Source: Verrucomicrobiota bacterium (lineage in GTDB: Bacteria; Verrucomicrobiota; Verrucomicrobiia; Methylacidiphilales; JBCCWR01). Taken from it: DNA of 64,000 nt. A model generated the notes under the pieces. It searched no databases. It worked only from the letters and a program-made list of their open reading frames with translations, and was not told the DNA's origin. Where the stretch lies: the NCBI GenBank assembly GCA_039192515.1, contig JBCCXA010000001.1, forward strand, positions 124,001-188,000. Reading direction: 5' to 3'. Positions within the stretch are counted from its first letter, which is position 1. Each line of letters starts with the position of its first letter. This document shows positions 34,939 to 44,485 of the stretch, in pieces. The position numbers were made by a program, and so were the translations under genes.

Positions 34939-35412
34939 ATGTCCATCACATTCAGTGAAATCAGTAGGATGACTCTTTTTCGTGGCTTCGATCCGAATTT
35001 CGTCAAGATGCTTGACCTCTTTTTCTTTGAGCGAAACTATGAATCAGACATGGTGCTTGTACAAAGTGGCGAGCCACAAGATAGATTTTTTATAATGATA
35101 GCGGGTGAAGTCGAGGTCTATCAGGAGGTTGATGACAAAAGAGTTTCTTTAGCAGTTCTATCCGCCGGCCAGTTTTTTGGTGAGATGAATCTCTTTGATC
35201 CCGGTGAGGCAACAGCAAGTGTAGCCACTCTTACACCGGTGAAGACTCTTGAAATCACCAACACAAAGTTTCGCTCATTTATTTCTAATAGGCCTGAGCT
35301 AGCCGCAGACTTTACATTCCAATTGGCAACCACCATTGTGAAGCGCTTTCGAGCTAGTAAGGAGACATTAATGAGTCAGATCAACCAGCCGCAAGCACAG
35401 CCTCAAGCTTAG
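34939..35412 (+). CDS. single cyclic-nucleotide-binding domain protein
   Basis: A 157-residue protein consisting almost entirely of a cNMP-binding fold: FRGFDPNFVKMLD, the GEPQDRFFIMIAGEVEVYQ strand pair, and the phosphate-binding-cassette region FFGEMNLFDPGEATASVATL. No HTH follows, unlike CRP/FNR regulators, and there is no enzyme domain. The cassette has A-T-A-S-V where cAMP binders have R-S/T-A, so cAMP binding is doubtful. Similar proteins in the PVC group are of unknown role. The methyltransferase gene starts four bases after it. Confidence 0.87.
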   Translation: MSITFSEISRMTLFRGFDPNFVKMLDLFFFERNYESDMVLVQSGEPQDRFFIMIAGEVEVYQEVDDKRVSLAVLSAGQFFGEMNLFDPGEATASVATLTPVKTLEITNTKFRSFISNRPELAADFTFQLATTIVKRFRASKETLMSQINQPQAQPQA

Positions 35413-35416
35413 CCTC

Positions 35417-35755
35417 ATGCAGTCAAGAGAGATTACTCCATTTCAAAAGAGTGTTTACGATGCCACAAGTCTCATCCCTAAAGGAAGTGTAACCACCTAC
35501 AAATTGCTAGGGCAGATGGTGGGCTGTAGAAGCCCACGCGCTATTGGTCAGGCGCTTCGTCTTAATCCTTTTGCCCCCGAAGTGCCTTGTCACAGAGTTG
35601 TCAAAACAGATCTTTCGCTTGGAGGATATATGGGCCAGGAAAGCCCCAGTCCAGAGTTGAAAAAAAAGAAACACCTTCTAGCGCTAGAAGGTGTTCGATT
35701 TATAGAAAAGAACCGAATAAATCCTCAGGATTTGTGGACCCCAACTATGCATTAA
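35417..35755 (+). CDS. 6-O-methylguanine-DNA methyltransferase domain protein
   Basis: A 112-residue single-domain alkyltransferase with the DNA-binding helix SPRAIGQALRLNP and the active site PCHRV, with acceptor C58. The Cys is present, so it is an Ogt/MGMT-type suicide methyltransferase, not an Atl protein, which has Trp there. The N-terminal domain of full-length Ogt is absent. Its 3' end overlaps clpC's stop by four bases and contains clpC's probable terminator. Same strand as the cNMP-binding gene, four bases downstream. Confidence 0.92.
   Translation: MQSREITPFQKSVYDATSLIPKGSVTTYKLLGQMVGCRSPRAIGQALRLNPFAPEVPCHRVVKTDLSLGGYMGQESPSPELKKKKHLLALEGVRFIEKNRINPQDLWTPTMH
35661..35695 (-). terminator. 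probable clpC terminator inside the convergent methyltransferase gene
   Basis: 35670-35695 is a perfect 26-base palindrome (13-base arms, centred on GC|GC). On the minus strand it is followed directly by TCTTTTTTT (35669-35661). That is a strong intrinsic terminator 57 bases past the clpC stop. It lies within the coding sequence of the plus-strand methyltransferase, where it encodes KKKHLLALEGVR. Confidence 0.75.
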
Positions 35756-38268
35756 TGCGGTGTTGACTTGGAGGCCGTAGCGTTGGAAGCCTTTTTCGTA
35801 GGCTTTTTCACTTTGAAGATGATGACATCATCTTTTACCTTCGCTTCAACTTTATCTCCCGCTTTGATTTCGGCGCGTATAATCTCTTCCGCTATGGGGT
35901 CCTCTAAATGGCGTTCTATCGCCCGGCGTAATGGACGTGCCCCGTAAGCGGGATCATGCCCCTTATCAATGAGGAAATTGATGGCCTCATTTGTCAAAAC
36001 GAGCTCAATCTCTCTACCTTCTAATCGGTCTACAACTCTTGCAACTTCAATATTGACGATCTTACTGAGGTGCTCTTTGTTCAAGGAGTGGAATACGATA
36101 ATATCATTTAAGCGGTTCAGGAATTCAGGTTTGAAGACTTTCTTGGCCTCTTCTAATAACTTGGATTTGATTGCCTCATAGTCTTCCTCTTCAGACTGCA
36201 TGCCAAAACCCATTGAGTTACCCTTCTTAATTAATTCGGCACCAACATTTGAGGTCATAATAATTATCGTGTTACGGAAATCAATTTTGCGAGAAAGGCT
36301 GTCAGTTACTTGCCCGTCCTCTAAAATCTGCAGAAGAACATTCCACACATCGGGGTGAGCCTTTTCGATTTCGTCAAATAGCACTACACTGTATGGACGG
36401 CGGCGAACTTTCTCTGTCAGTTGGCCACCTTCTTCATATCCAACATACCCAGGAGGGGAACCGATCAATCGAGAAACATTGAATTTCTCCATATATTCAC
36501 TCATGTCTAATTGGATTAGCGCATCTTCTTCTCCAAAGACATGCTTGGCTAAACACTTGGCTAGATGTGTTTTACCCACACCGGTAGGTCCAAGGAATAT
36601 AAACGAACCAATAGGGCGCTTAGGATCTTTAAGATCTGCTCTGGAACGACGAAGTGCTTTTGCTAAAGCCTCAACTGCTTCATCTTGCCCCACTACCTTG
36701 CTATGAAGTTCGTCAGCAATACTCAACAGCTGAGACATCTCTTTCTCTTCCATGCGTGTGAGAGGAACACCGGTCCATTTAGAAACAATGTGCATAATGT
36801 CGTCATCTGTGACGAGCACTTCCTGTTCATCTCGCTTTTTGCGCCATTCTTCAAGAGACTTTTCCAAATCTTCCTTCGCCGCTTTTTCTTGATCTCGGAG
36901 AGATGCCGCTTTTTCAAAGTCCTGGTCCTTGATTGCCGCCTCCTTATCTTCCTTGATCTTGTCGATACCACCTTCTTTGTCTTTGAGGTCCTTTGGCAAC
37001 ATGGTGGCCCCAATTCGGGCTCTGGCGCCTGCTTCATCCATGATATCAATGGCTTTATCCGGTAAGAAGCGATTAGTTAGGTAGCGGTCACTAAGACGTA
37101 CGGCAGCAACTAGCGCATCATCTGTGATTTTAGCTTTATGGTGCTGCTCATATTTAGGGCGCAGGCCTTTAAGAATTTCAACGGCTTCGTCCACGCTTGG
37201 CGCATCCACTTTGACATTTTGGAAGCGGCGCTCTAGTGCAGAATCCTTCTCGATGTATTTGCGATATTCGTTGAGGGTCGTAGCTCCAATGCACTGAAGC
37301 TCACCACGTGAAAGTGCTGGCTTTATGATGTTAGAGGCATCCATAGCGCCCTCGGCAGAGCCCGCGCCAACGATTGTATGCATTTCATCTATGAATAAGA
37401 TAACGTTCTTTGACTTGCGAATCTCTTCCATAACGGCCTTAATGCGCTCTTCAAACTGTCCTCTATACTTTGTGCCGGCAACCATGAGTGCCAGATCAAG
37501 TGTGACGACCTTTTTGTCTCGTAAAATTTCAGGGACATTACCATCACTGATTTCTTGAGCGAGTCCTTCGACGATAGCGGTTTTACCAACTCCTGCCTCT
37601 CCAATGAGAACAGGGTTATTTTTGGTGCGTCGGCATAAGATCTGAATGACACGCTCTATTTCTTCTTTGCGTCCTATAACGGGATCAAGTTCAGTTTTTT
37701 GAGCGAGCTCTGTTAAGTCTCTACCAAAAGCTTTTAGTGCCGGTGTCTTGACATCTTTCTTCTGACCACTCATACCAGGTTCCCCACCTGCGGAGGCAGT
37801 TCCAAAATCATCTTCCCCTTCAGATCCTTCAAAGTTAGGGTCTAGTTCTTTAAGAACCTCATTACGGGCGCGTTCGATATCAATATCAAGACTCTTGAGG
37901 ACACGAGCAGCTACGCCATCTCCTTCACGTAAAAGGCCTAATAAAATATGCTCTGTTCCGACGTAGCTGTGATGTAGAGCTTTGGCTTCCTTACCCGCCA
38001 GGGCCAAAACTTTTTTAACGCGAGGTGTGTAGGGAATATTGCCAGACATTTTTGTGTCAGGGCCAGAACCCACCTGCTTTTCAACTTCCATCCGGACCGT
38101 TTCTAAATCCAAGCCCATCTTCTGTAGGACATTCACAGCAACTCCCTGTCCAAGTTTAATTAGGCCGAGTAATAAATGCTCTGTCCCAACGTAGTTGTGA
38201 TTGAACCGATCTGCTTCTTTTCGAGCAAGTGCTAGAACTTGCTGAGCTCGCGGTGTAAAATTGTTCAT
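35752..38268 (-). CDS. clpC: ClpC-type AAA+ unfoldase
   Basis: An 838-residue ClpC: two N-terminal Clp repeats, D1 ATPase (Walker [16 protein letters not shown]), a UVR-containing middle domain (near [11 protein letters not shown]), D2 ATPase ([19 protein letters not shown]) and a C-terminal Clp-D2-small domain. It unfolds substrates for ClpP, which is not in the window. E30 and E106, both in GTEH motifs, correspond to the E32 and E106 that bind phosphoarginine in Bacillus subtilis ClpC. Transcribed with mcsB, which ends 27 bases upstream. Confidence 0.98.
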   Translation of the reverse strand: MNNFTPRAQQVLALARKEADRFNHNYVGTEHLLLGLIKLGQGVAVNVLQKMGLDLETVRMEVEKQVGSGPDTKMSGNIPYTPRVKKVLALAGKEAKALHHSYVGTEHILLGLLREGDGVAARVLKSLDIDIERARNEVLKELDPNFEGSEGEDDFGTASAGGEPGMSGQKKDVKTPALKAFGRDLTELAQKTELDPVIGRKEEIERVIQILCRRTKNNPVLIGEAGVGKTAIVEGLAQEISDGNVPEILRDKKVVTLDLALMVAGTKYRGQFEERIKAVMEEIRKSKNVILFIDEMHTIVGAGSAEGAMDASNIIKPALSRGELQCIGATTLNEYRKYIEKDSALERRFQNVKVDAPSVDEAVEILKGLRPKYEQHHKAKITDDALVAAVRLSDRYLTNRFLPDKAIDIMDEAGARARIGATMLPKDLKDKEGGIDKIKEDKEAAIKDQDFEKAASLRDQEKAAKEDLEKSLEEWRKKRDEQEVLVTDDDIMHIVSKWTGVPLTRMEEKEMSQLLSIADELHSKVVGQDEAVEALAKALRRSRADLKDPKRPIGSFIFLGPTGVGKTHLAKCLAKHVFGEEDALIQLDMSEYMEKFNVSRLIGSPPGYVGYEEGGQLTEKVRRRPYSVVLFDEIEKAHPDVWNVLLQILEDGQVTDSLSRKIDFRNTIIIMTSNVGAELIKKGNSMGFGMQSEEEDYEAIKSKLLEEAKKVFKPEFLNRLNDIIVFHSLNKEHLSKIVNIEVARVVDRLEGREIELVLTNEAINFLIDKGHDPAYGARPLRRAIERHLEDPIAEEIIRAEIKAGDKVEAKVKDDVIIFKVKKPTKKASNATASKSTPH

Positions 38269-38295
38269 ATTTTCCTATCCTCTCAAACTATCATT

Positions 38296-39375
38296 TCAAA
38301 AGCTTAACTTCTTTATAGAAGGTTCTGCTATTTCCTTCAGCTTACCCCTCAGTAAGTCTGCCCGGAAAGCATCCCTTTCTTCTGCATTGAGCTTCTTGTC
38401 AGCAGCCTTTTGCAAATGAGCAGGTTGCGTGGTTATAAATAGATCATCGATCTTTGAGCGCAAATTATTAGGCAAGATTCCAAGATCTACGCCTAATCGT
38501 AACATGGAGAGCAGATTTAGGGCCTCTTTGGATGAAATTGAGTAAGCATAACTCATAACTCCGTAAGCTCTACCCATCTGATCTGCAATCATGCGTCCTT
38601 TCTCTTGCAAAAGCTTTTGACGTGCATTTTGCTCATGTTCTATCAAATTATTTGTGACTTTAAGGATTCGCTCAACGATTTGCTCTTCACTTTCCCCAAG
38701 AGTCATTTGATTAGATACTTGAAAAAGATTTCCTAAAGCTTCAGTTCCTTCGCCATATAAACCTCTTACCGCAAGACCAATCTGGTTGATGGACTTGATC
38801 ACCTGGTTGATTTGCTCGCTCAGAACAAGCCCCGGCAAATGAAGCATCACAGAAGCTCGCATGCCAGTTCCGACATTGGTTGGGCAAGCAGTCAAGTAGC
38901 CCAGTGAGGGCGAAAAGGCGTAATCCAATTTACTTTCTAATTGGCTGTCTGCGGAATCCACTTCGTTCCATGCCTCCTTCAACTGAGGGCCCAGTAGTAT
39001 GGCTTGAAGTCTTAGATGATCTTCTTCATTCACCATAACACTTAAGTTACTGTTCTGACTTACAATAAGACCACTGCCTGCATTCTTGGCAGCATGTTCT
39101 CTGCTGATAAGATGTTGCTCGACCAATAACTGTTTTTCTAGGGGAGTAAATTTATCCATCCTGTCATTGATTCTGGCATGCTTCATTTGTGTGAGGGCGG
39201 CGACAGAGGGGTGAATTTCATGTAAAAGTTTTTCTCGGTTATCTTTCTTGAGCCATCCCGGAAAAGCATGATTACTGACATTCCGAGCCAGCCTTACACG
39301 ACTGCTCATAACAATGCCCAAGCCAGGTACAGGTGAATTTTTACCCCCATTATTTTTGTCTTTGGATTCAGCCAT
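38296..39375 (-). CDS. mcsB: protein arginine kinase McsB
   Basis: A 359-residue ATP:guanido phosphotransferase of the McsB type. It has SSRVRLARN, a TACPTNVGTGMRASVMLHLP segment with the conserved Cys, GLYGEGTEA and SNQMTLG. The C-terminal RDAFRA at about 334-339 matches the RDxxRA motif of the phosphoarginine-binding allosteric site in Firmicutes McsB. It phosphorylates arginines, marking proteins for ClpCP. The Firmicutes partners CtsR and McsA are absent from this locus; the upstream neighbour is a divergent Rrf2-type regulator. An unusual LDT-free, cytosolic protein with no signal peptide. Confidence 0.95.
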   Translation of the reverse strand: MAESKDKNNGGKNSPVPGLGIVMSSRVRLARNVSNHAFPGWLKKDNREKLLHEIHPSVAALTQMKHARINDRMDKFTPLEKQLLVEQHLISREHAAKNAGSGLIVSQNSNLSVMVNEEDHLRLQAILLGPQLKEAWNEVDSADSQLESKLDYAFSPSLGYLTACPTNVGTGMRASVMLHLPGLVLSEQINQVIKSINQIGLAVRGLYGEGTEALGNLFQVSNQMTLGESEEQIVERILKVTNNLIEHEQNARQKLLQEKGRMIADQMGRAYGVMSYAYSISSKEALNLLSMLRLGVDLGILPNNLRSKIDDLFITTQPAHLQKAADKKLNAEERDAFRADLLRGKLKEIAEPSIKKLSF

Positions 39376-39610
39376 CTTATAATAAGGTAAACCTCGCTAC
39401 GCTAAAATGCAACAGGAAGTCCCAAACTTGTACTTTATCCTTAACCTAATATTTATCAGAAAATGCAGCTGTTTGGTTCTCTATCTGCTCGCCTTAGAAG
39501 AGTGCGACTAACCCTCCGAATTTTTTGCTTCGGTCCCCTCGCTTCTACTTTCTTCCTCAGCGTATAGAATATTGACTTTGGCAGGTGTTGTCAGACAACA
39601 TGGCCTGGGT

Positions 39611-40057
39611 ATGAAAATTTCTAAGAAAAGCGAGTATGGCGTTTGTGCTCTAATTGAAATGACTTTGCAAGCAAGGGCTGGCAAAGAATGGCGGCAAACT
39701 TCTCAAATAGCGGAGCGTTCTGGTATACCGGAAAAGTATCTTGAGCAAATACTCTTAACTCTGAAAAAGGGCGGTGTTCTAAAAAGCAAGCGTGGTATCG
39801 ACGGCGGTTATGCACTGGATGTCGATACCAAGGACATTTCACTATATGAGATTTTCTGTCTGCTTGAAGGGGACCTTTCGCCTAATTCTTCTGGCGCAGA
39901 CTCCGATGACCCAATCTCCTCGAGTTTAAACCTAGTAACCTCTGAGGCTGCGGAGGCTTCTAAAAACGTTCTTAATAACAAGAAGTTATCTTCTTTAGCA
40001 GATCAGGTTGAGCGCCTCAGACGAGAACACCAAACTAATATTGAGTACCAAATTTAA
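39611..40057 (+). CDS. Rrf2-family transcriptional regulator
   Basis: The frame can open at a TTG (39572), but the ATG at 39611 (MKISKKSEYGVCALIEM) fits the family start, giving 148 residues. The winged helix contains IAERSGIPEKYLEQILLTLKKGG and SKRGIDGGYAL. Only one Cys (in FCLLEGD) lies in the region where IscR and NsrR hold an iron-sulfur cluster, so this member probably has no cluster and resembles CymR-type or unknown sensors. Divergent from mcsB across about 235 bases, so it might regulate the mcsB-clpC operon. Confidence 0.88.
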   Translation: MKISKKSEYGVCALIEMTLQARAGKEWRQTSQIAERSGIPEKYLEQILLTLKKGGVLKSKRGIDGGYALDVDTKDISLYEIFCLLEGDLSPNSSGADSDDPISSSLNLVTSEAAEASKNVLNNKKLSSLADQVERLRREHQTNIEYQI

Positions 40058-40289
40058 ACCGAACGAGTAGAGGTTGAGCGAGATGGGTAAAAGCTTGAGC
40101 CCTGAGAAAAAGACAATCGACCAAAATCTATCGATAGGGTAATGACCCTAGGGACTCTATGGTCCGTGAAGCCAGGATCTTGCACAGACCTTTAAGGCTC
40201 TATGGCATCATTCGGGTTTATATCATTAACTCTATAGATTCTGTACATGTAGACTTGATCTTCTTTTTTCATCCGGAATAATCGAAAGG

Positions 40290-43200
40290 ATGCCTTATTC
40301 TCGGAAAAAATCCGAACCGCTTAGGATCACGAAGGAGTTGCTCCTAGAGATAGGAGGATGGAGAGCTATGAAAGAGGGTAGATCTCTCTTTGAGAGCGGG
40401 AAAGTCAAGGCAGTTTCTTACGAACCCCCTATGTTGACAGGGGTGGTTCAAACGGGCACGAGCACGGTTAATGCAAGACTGCATCTTGGATATAGGCTAT
40501 CTGATGTAGAGAATATGTGCAGCTGCAGACAGGCTCGTGAATACGGCACTATTTGCCCGCATGTCATAGCGGTAGGGTTAGCCTATATCGCTCAAGAACA
40601 GCAGGAAGCAATTAACTCTAGTCCAAAACCAAGCAGGACGGCAACCAAATCGGCGGCTCCTGATTTGCCAAAGTTACATTTTACTTCCGTCGATGAAGCT
40701 TCAACCTCCTTTATTCCCTTAGAACTTAACATCTTATTACCTACCAACTTAGAAGAAGCTTGGAAGGCAGGAGAAATGCGGGTTATTACTGAGGCAAGTG
40801 CAAAGGGTCAACCAATGAAGCCTCTGGATTTCGTGCCTCGTAAGCAGCTTGAACCATATACTGTCAGCGATGCTGACTATCGCTATCTCCAAACCAGTGA
40901 GCAACTCAATGGCGGAACAGTTCCAGGTATCTGGCTGTTGCAAGGCAAAGATCTCTTTAACTTTTTTAACAGCATTGTGGGGCATCCACGTATTTGGCTT
41001 GGTAAAAAATCCAGACTGCAGGTTTTGGTTTCTCCCCAGAAACCAAAACTCTACTTGGATATTACAGAGCAAGGAGAACTACACCTTCACCTGGAGGAAG
41101 ATCATCCGCAAGGCGGTTCGCTATTACATACAAGCAGAGGTTTATGGCACTACTATGAGGATCAGCTTCTTCGGCTTAATGAGTTAAATCCCGTTTACCA
41201 AGTTCTTGAAGAAAAGGACGTCACCATTCCTCGGGAAAAGCTGTCTCAATTTTTTCAAACAGAGCTTCCATTTCTGGAGCGCCAAGCAGATGTCTCACTG
41301 AGTGAGACATGTAAAAAATTAGAGTTCGAAACCATAAGTCCAGAAGTGCATATGAAATTGGATGGCTTGCTCTCTGGTATTAGCTGCAGAGCGGAAGTAA
41401 AATACGGGGGCAAAGAGTATTTGCTGCAGGGGCTCCCTGGTAAAAAAGAAAGGCCTGGCAAAGCTGTAGACGATTGGACGCCGGACCCTAACAATCCTTA
41501 CCGCTATTTTGTAAGAGATAAGAATAAAGAACGCAGAATTCAAAAAGAAATTATTGCTGCTGGGTTTGAGCCAGGTAAGAGGCAACCTGAATTCTATACC
41601 CTATCCTCAGAAAATAGAGTGGGTCAATTCTTGGGTAATATTCTACCCATTTGGCAAAATAAATGGCAGATAGAATACTCTGGCCGTTTGACCAATTTCT
41701 TAGATCGTTGTGATTTGATTCAGCCCGAAATCATGATCGAATCTAGTGGGGAAGAATGGCTTTCTGTTAGAATTGATTATAAAGAAAAGAACTCTGGGAG
41801 CAATCTAACCCCGTCAGAAGTACAAAAGCTGCTCCAGACTGGGCTTAGTCACCACCGTCTCGCTTCCGGACGTATTGCACTGCTTCCTACAGAGTCTGTG
41901 GGACAGTTTGAGGAAGTCATTCGAGACTGTGATGTTCAGCAAGATAGTGGAGTCATCAAGCTAGAAAAGCGCTATGCCTGCTACCTTGAAGAAGCTATCA
42001 AATCTCAAAACTGGGAAGTCATCTGTCGTGATGAATGGGAAACCCTAAAAAATTTTAGCAACCCGGATCCTGTGGCGATTCCCAATGAGATTCAGAAGCT
42101 TCTAAGACCTTACCAGAATAAAGGGGTATACTGGATTCATCACCTGGCGCGCCACAAAATGTCTGGTGTCTTGGCAGATGAAATGGGATTAGGAAAGACC
42201 CTGCAAACTCTGGCCTTTATCTCTAGCTGGCAGAATGGGTTATCGCCAGGGCAAGGTCAGCCCTGTTTAGTCATCTGTCCTACGAGCTTGGTTTATAACT
42301 GGGCCAATGAAGCGAGTAAGTTTGTGCCATGGCTCAAGACCTTGGTCATTCATGGTCCCAAACGTAAGAATCTTTTCGAGAAGATTGGCGAGCATGAAAT
42401 TATCATTACCTCCTATGCTCTATTGAGAAGAGATATAGAGTACTACAAGAAAATGGACTTTAAATGTGTTATCTTGGATGAAGCACAATTTATCAAGAAC
42501 CGCTCCAGTCAAAATGCTAAGTGCGTGAAGTCTCTTAAAACACACTATCGCCTTGTGCTTACCGGCACCCCCATCGAGAATTCCTTATTTGATCTATGGT
42601 CTATCTTTGACTTCCTCATGCCTGGCTATTTGGGTAATGCTACAGATTTTAAGGACCGTTACGAAGTGCCCATTGGCAAAATGAATGATGAGAAAGCTCA
42701 CCGCCGTCTCCAACAAAGACTTCGCCCGTTCATTTTACGACGCACCAAAATGGAAGTAGCGAAGGATCTTCCAGAGCGTCTGGAACACATCACCTTCTGC
42801 GATCTGACGAACGAACAAAAGAGTGTCTATAACTCTATTTTAGACCAAAGCCGGCGTGAGGTCTTTGAGAGAATGGGCCAGAATGGTAAAGGCAAAATGG
42901 CGGTCCTTACAGCACTCACTCGTCTTCGCCAGATTAGCTGTCACCTGGGGCTATTACCACACCTGGAAACCAAAGAGTGGACGGAACCATCCTCTAAAAT
43001 GGATTACTTCCTGGGACTTCTGCAGCAAGCCATAGATGGTAATCACCGAGTTCTCGTATTCAGCCAATTTGTGCGCCTACTGAAATTAGCGGAACAAGAA
43101 TTAAAGCAAAAAGAGATCAAATACTGTTATCTCGATGGAAGCACCATCGCACGACAAGAAGTCGTGCAGACATTCCAACAAGATGATTCTATACCAGTCT

Positions 43201-43496
43201 TCCTTATCAGCCTAAAAGCCGGAGGAACAGGTATGAATCTCACAGCCGCCGATACCGTGATTCACTTTGACCCTTGGTGGAATCCTGCTACCGAAGACCA
43301 AGCGACTGCTCGAGCACACAGAATTGGACAAAACAAAATAGTAAGCTCTTACAAACTCATTGCCCGTGGCACTGTGGAAGAAAAAATTATCAACCTACAA
43401 CAAAAGAAGAAAGATCTAGCAGCCAACACCTTGGTCAGCGAAGAAGCTTTTGTGCAAAATCTAAGCTGGGAAGATCTTCAAGGCCTATTGGACTAG
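40290..43496 (+). CDS. SWIM zinc finger SNF2-family ATPase
   Basis: A 1068-residue protein. A SWIM zinc finger (CSC...CPH, about 76-91) precedes a long middle region. The SNF2 engine follows: motif I DEMGLGKT near 630, DEAQ box near 730 (ILDEAQFIKN), LTGTPIEN, then the C-terminal helicase lobe with VFSQFVRLL, SLKAGGTGMNLT and the ARAHRIGQ motif VI. Bacterial proteins of this type (RapA/HepA and YqhH-like) remodel nucleic-acid complexes. The role here is unknown. The 230-base upstream gap has a small hairpin at 40135-40150 and no gene. Confidence 0.95.
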   Translation: MPYSRKKSEPLRITKELLLEIGGWRAMKEGRSLFESGKVKAVSYEPPMLTGVVQTGTSTVNARLHLGYRLSDVENMCSCRQAREYGTICPHVIAVGLAYIAQEQQEAINSSPKPSRTATKSAAPDLPKLHFTSVDEASTSFIPLELNILLPTNLEEAWKAGEMRVITEASAKGQPMKPLDFVPRKQLEPYTVSDADYRYLQTSEQLNGGTVPGIWLLQGKDLFNFFNSIVGHPRIWLGKKSRLQVLVSPQKPKLYLDITEQGELHLHLEEDHPQGGSLLHTSRGLWHYYEDQLLRLNELNPVYQVLEEKDVTIPREKLSQFFQTELPFLERQADVSLSETCKKLEFETISPEVHMKLDGLLSGISCRAEVKYGGKEYLLQGLPGKKERPGKAVDDWTPDPNNPYRYFVRDKNKERRIQKEIIAAGFEPGKRQPEFYTLSSENRVGQFLGNILPIWQNKWQIEYSGRLTNFLDRCDLIQPEIMIESSGEEWLSVRIDYKEKNSGSNLTPSEVQKLLQTGLSHHRLASGRIALLPTESVGQFEEVIRDCDVQQDSGVIKLEKRYACYLEEAIKSQNWEVICRDEWETLKNFSNPDPVAIPNEIQKLLRPYQNKGVYWIHHLARHKMSGVLADEMGLGKTLQTLAFISSWQNGLSPGQGQPCLVICPTSLVYNWANEASKFVPWLKTLVIHGPKRKNLFEKIGEHEIIITSYALLRRDIEYYKKMDFKCVILDEAQFIKNRSSQNAKCVKSLKTHYRLVLTGTPIENSLFDLWSIFDFLMPGYLGNATDFKDRYEVPIGKMNDEKAHRRLQQRLRPFILRRTKMEVAKDLPERLEHITFCDLTNEQKSVYNSILDQSRREVFERMGQNGKGKMAVLTALTRLRQISCHLGLLPHLETKEWTEPSSKMDYFLGLLQQAIDGNHRVLVFSQFVRLLKLAEQELKQKEIKYCYLDGSTIARQEVVQTFQQDDSIPVFLISLKAGGTGMNLTAADTVIHFDPWWNPATEDQATARAHRIGQNKIVSSYKLIARGTVEEKIINLQQKKKDLAANTLVSEEAFVQNLSWEDLQGLLD

Positions 43497-43521
43497 CTTA
43501 CTTCACGAATGATATTGACTC

Positions 43522-43809
43522 ATGGTTTATCAAGCATACATGGACAGTTTAGAAAAGAATCAGCCACCTTCCGATCTTAGCCCGGGGCTTCTTGCTCTTT
43601 GGTGGGATAAAAAAGGTGATTGGGGGAAGGCACACGATGCCACCCAGCCCGGTGGTCAAGAGGCGGATTGGGTGCATGCCTATCTTCACCGTAAAGAGGG
43701 CGACCAAGGAAACGCCAGCTATTGGTATAATCGATCTAGTAAAACAAAACCTTCCTGCTCGCTAGATCAGGAATGGGAAAACATTGTGCGGGCGCTCTCT
43801 ACAAACTAG
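43522..43809 (+). CDS. conserved small hypothetical protein
   Basis: A 95-residue hydrophilic protein with the pattern LLALWWDKKGDWGKAHD, then HAYLHRKEGDQGNASYWYNRS. I recall this short pattern from unannotated small proteins in several phyla, with no known function. It starts 25 bases after the SNF2 gene and may be co-transcribed. Trp and His content suggest a compact fold. No signal peptide. Confidence 0.62.
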   Translation: MVYQAYMDSLEKNQPPSDLSPGLLALWWDKKGDWGKAHDATQPGGQEADWVHAYLHRKEGDQGNASYWYNRSSKTKPSCSLDQEWENIVRALSTN

Positions 43810-43904
43810 CTTATGAGAGAAACAAAGCGAAAATTTCAGAGTTCAAGGAAGAAGCAAATCTCGCTATCAAGGATAATGATGAGGCTTGTCGATGACATAA
43901 GGAT

Positions 43905-44294
43905 TTGGAATGTAAAGGAACTTATCTGGATAGAAGCACTCTGAATATGGAAATTTGGCTCATAAGAATAGCAGCAGTTTTTGGATTTTTAGGAGTTACT
44001 CTAGGAGCCTTTGGTGCCCATGGGCTCAAAGAAATTCTAGAGCAAAACCAAACGACAGATCATTGGAAGACCGCAACCTTTTACCACCTCGTTCATGCGG
44101 TAGTTCTTTTTGTTTTGGCGACTTGGGCGCCTCAAAAAAGTTGGGCCTTTGGATTCTTTGCCATTGGGATTATCATCTTCAGCGGGAGCCTCTACATTCT
44201 CTGCGTAACTGGAATCAAATGGCTAGGTGCCATTACACCTATAGGCGGCATTTGCCTCTTGCTAGGCTGGCTTCTCATTATCCTCCATAAATAA
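43905..44294 (+). CDS. DUF423 membrane protein
   Basis: A small four-span protein with the DUF423 signature LGAFGAHGLKEIL, followed by FYHLVHAVVLF and a final GGICLLLGWLL. The first ATG (43905) has AGGA six bases upstream, but it adds 14 hydrophilic residues before the usual family start at the ATG 43947 (MEIWLIRIAAVFG). Both starts are possible. The function of DUF423 is not established. It marks the edge between core-looking genes and the accessory stretch downstream. Confidence 0.88.
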   Translation: MECKGTYLDRSTLNMEIWLIRIAAVFGFLGVTLGAFGAHGLKEILEQNQTTDHWKTATFYHLVHAVVLFVLATWAPQKSWAFGFFAIGIIIFSGSLYILCVTGIKWLGAITPIGGICLLLGWLLIILHK

Positions 44295-44485
44295 TTGAGC
44301 CATTCATGAGCTGGGCGATGTAACCCGGACGATACAAATCAAAATCTATTTCTGTATTTCGTAGATCTATCTATTCCTTCCATATCCCCGTGAAGCGAAG
44401 GCTTCTTCATTGCTTAGACAGCTTTTCACCCATAATATAAAAATACAAAACACCCCCCACCTAATGTACATTATACAGATAAATT

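Noticed and set aside
36685-37065. Long plus-strand frame inside clpC
   Set aside because: Antisense shadow of ClpC's middle domain with no independent family signal.
40135-40150. Small hairpin TAGGGT-AATG-ACCCTA upstream of the SNF2 gene
   Set aside because: Six-base stem with no T-tract or conserved context; too little to call regulatory.
44392-44405. GAAGC/GCTTC hairpin after the DUF423 gene
   Set aside because: Five-base stem without a T-run; not a convincing terminator.
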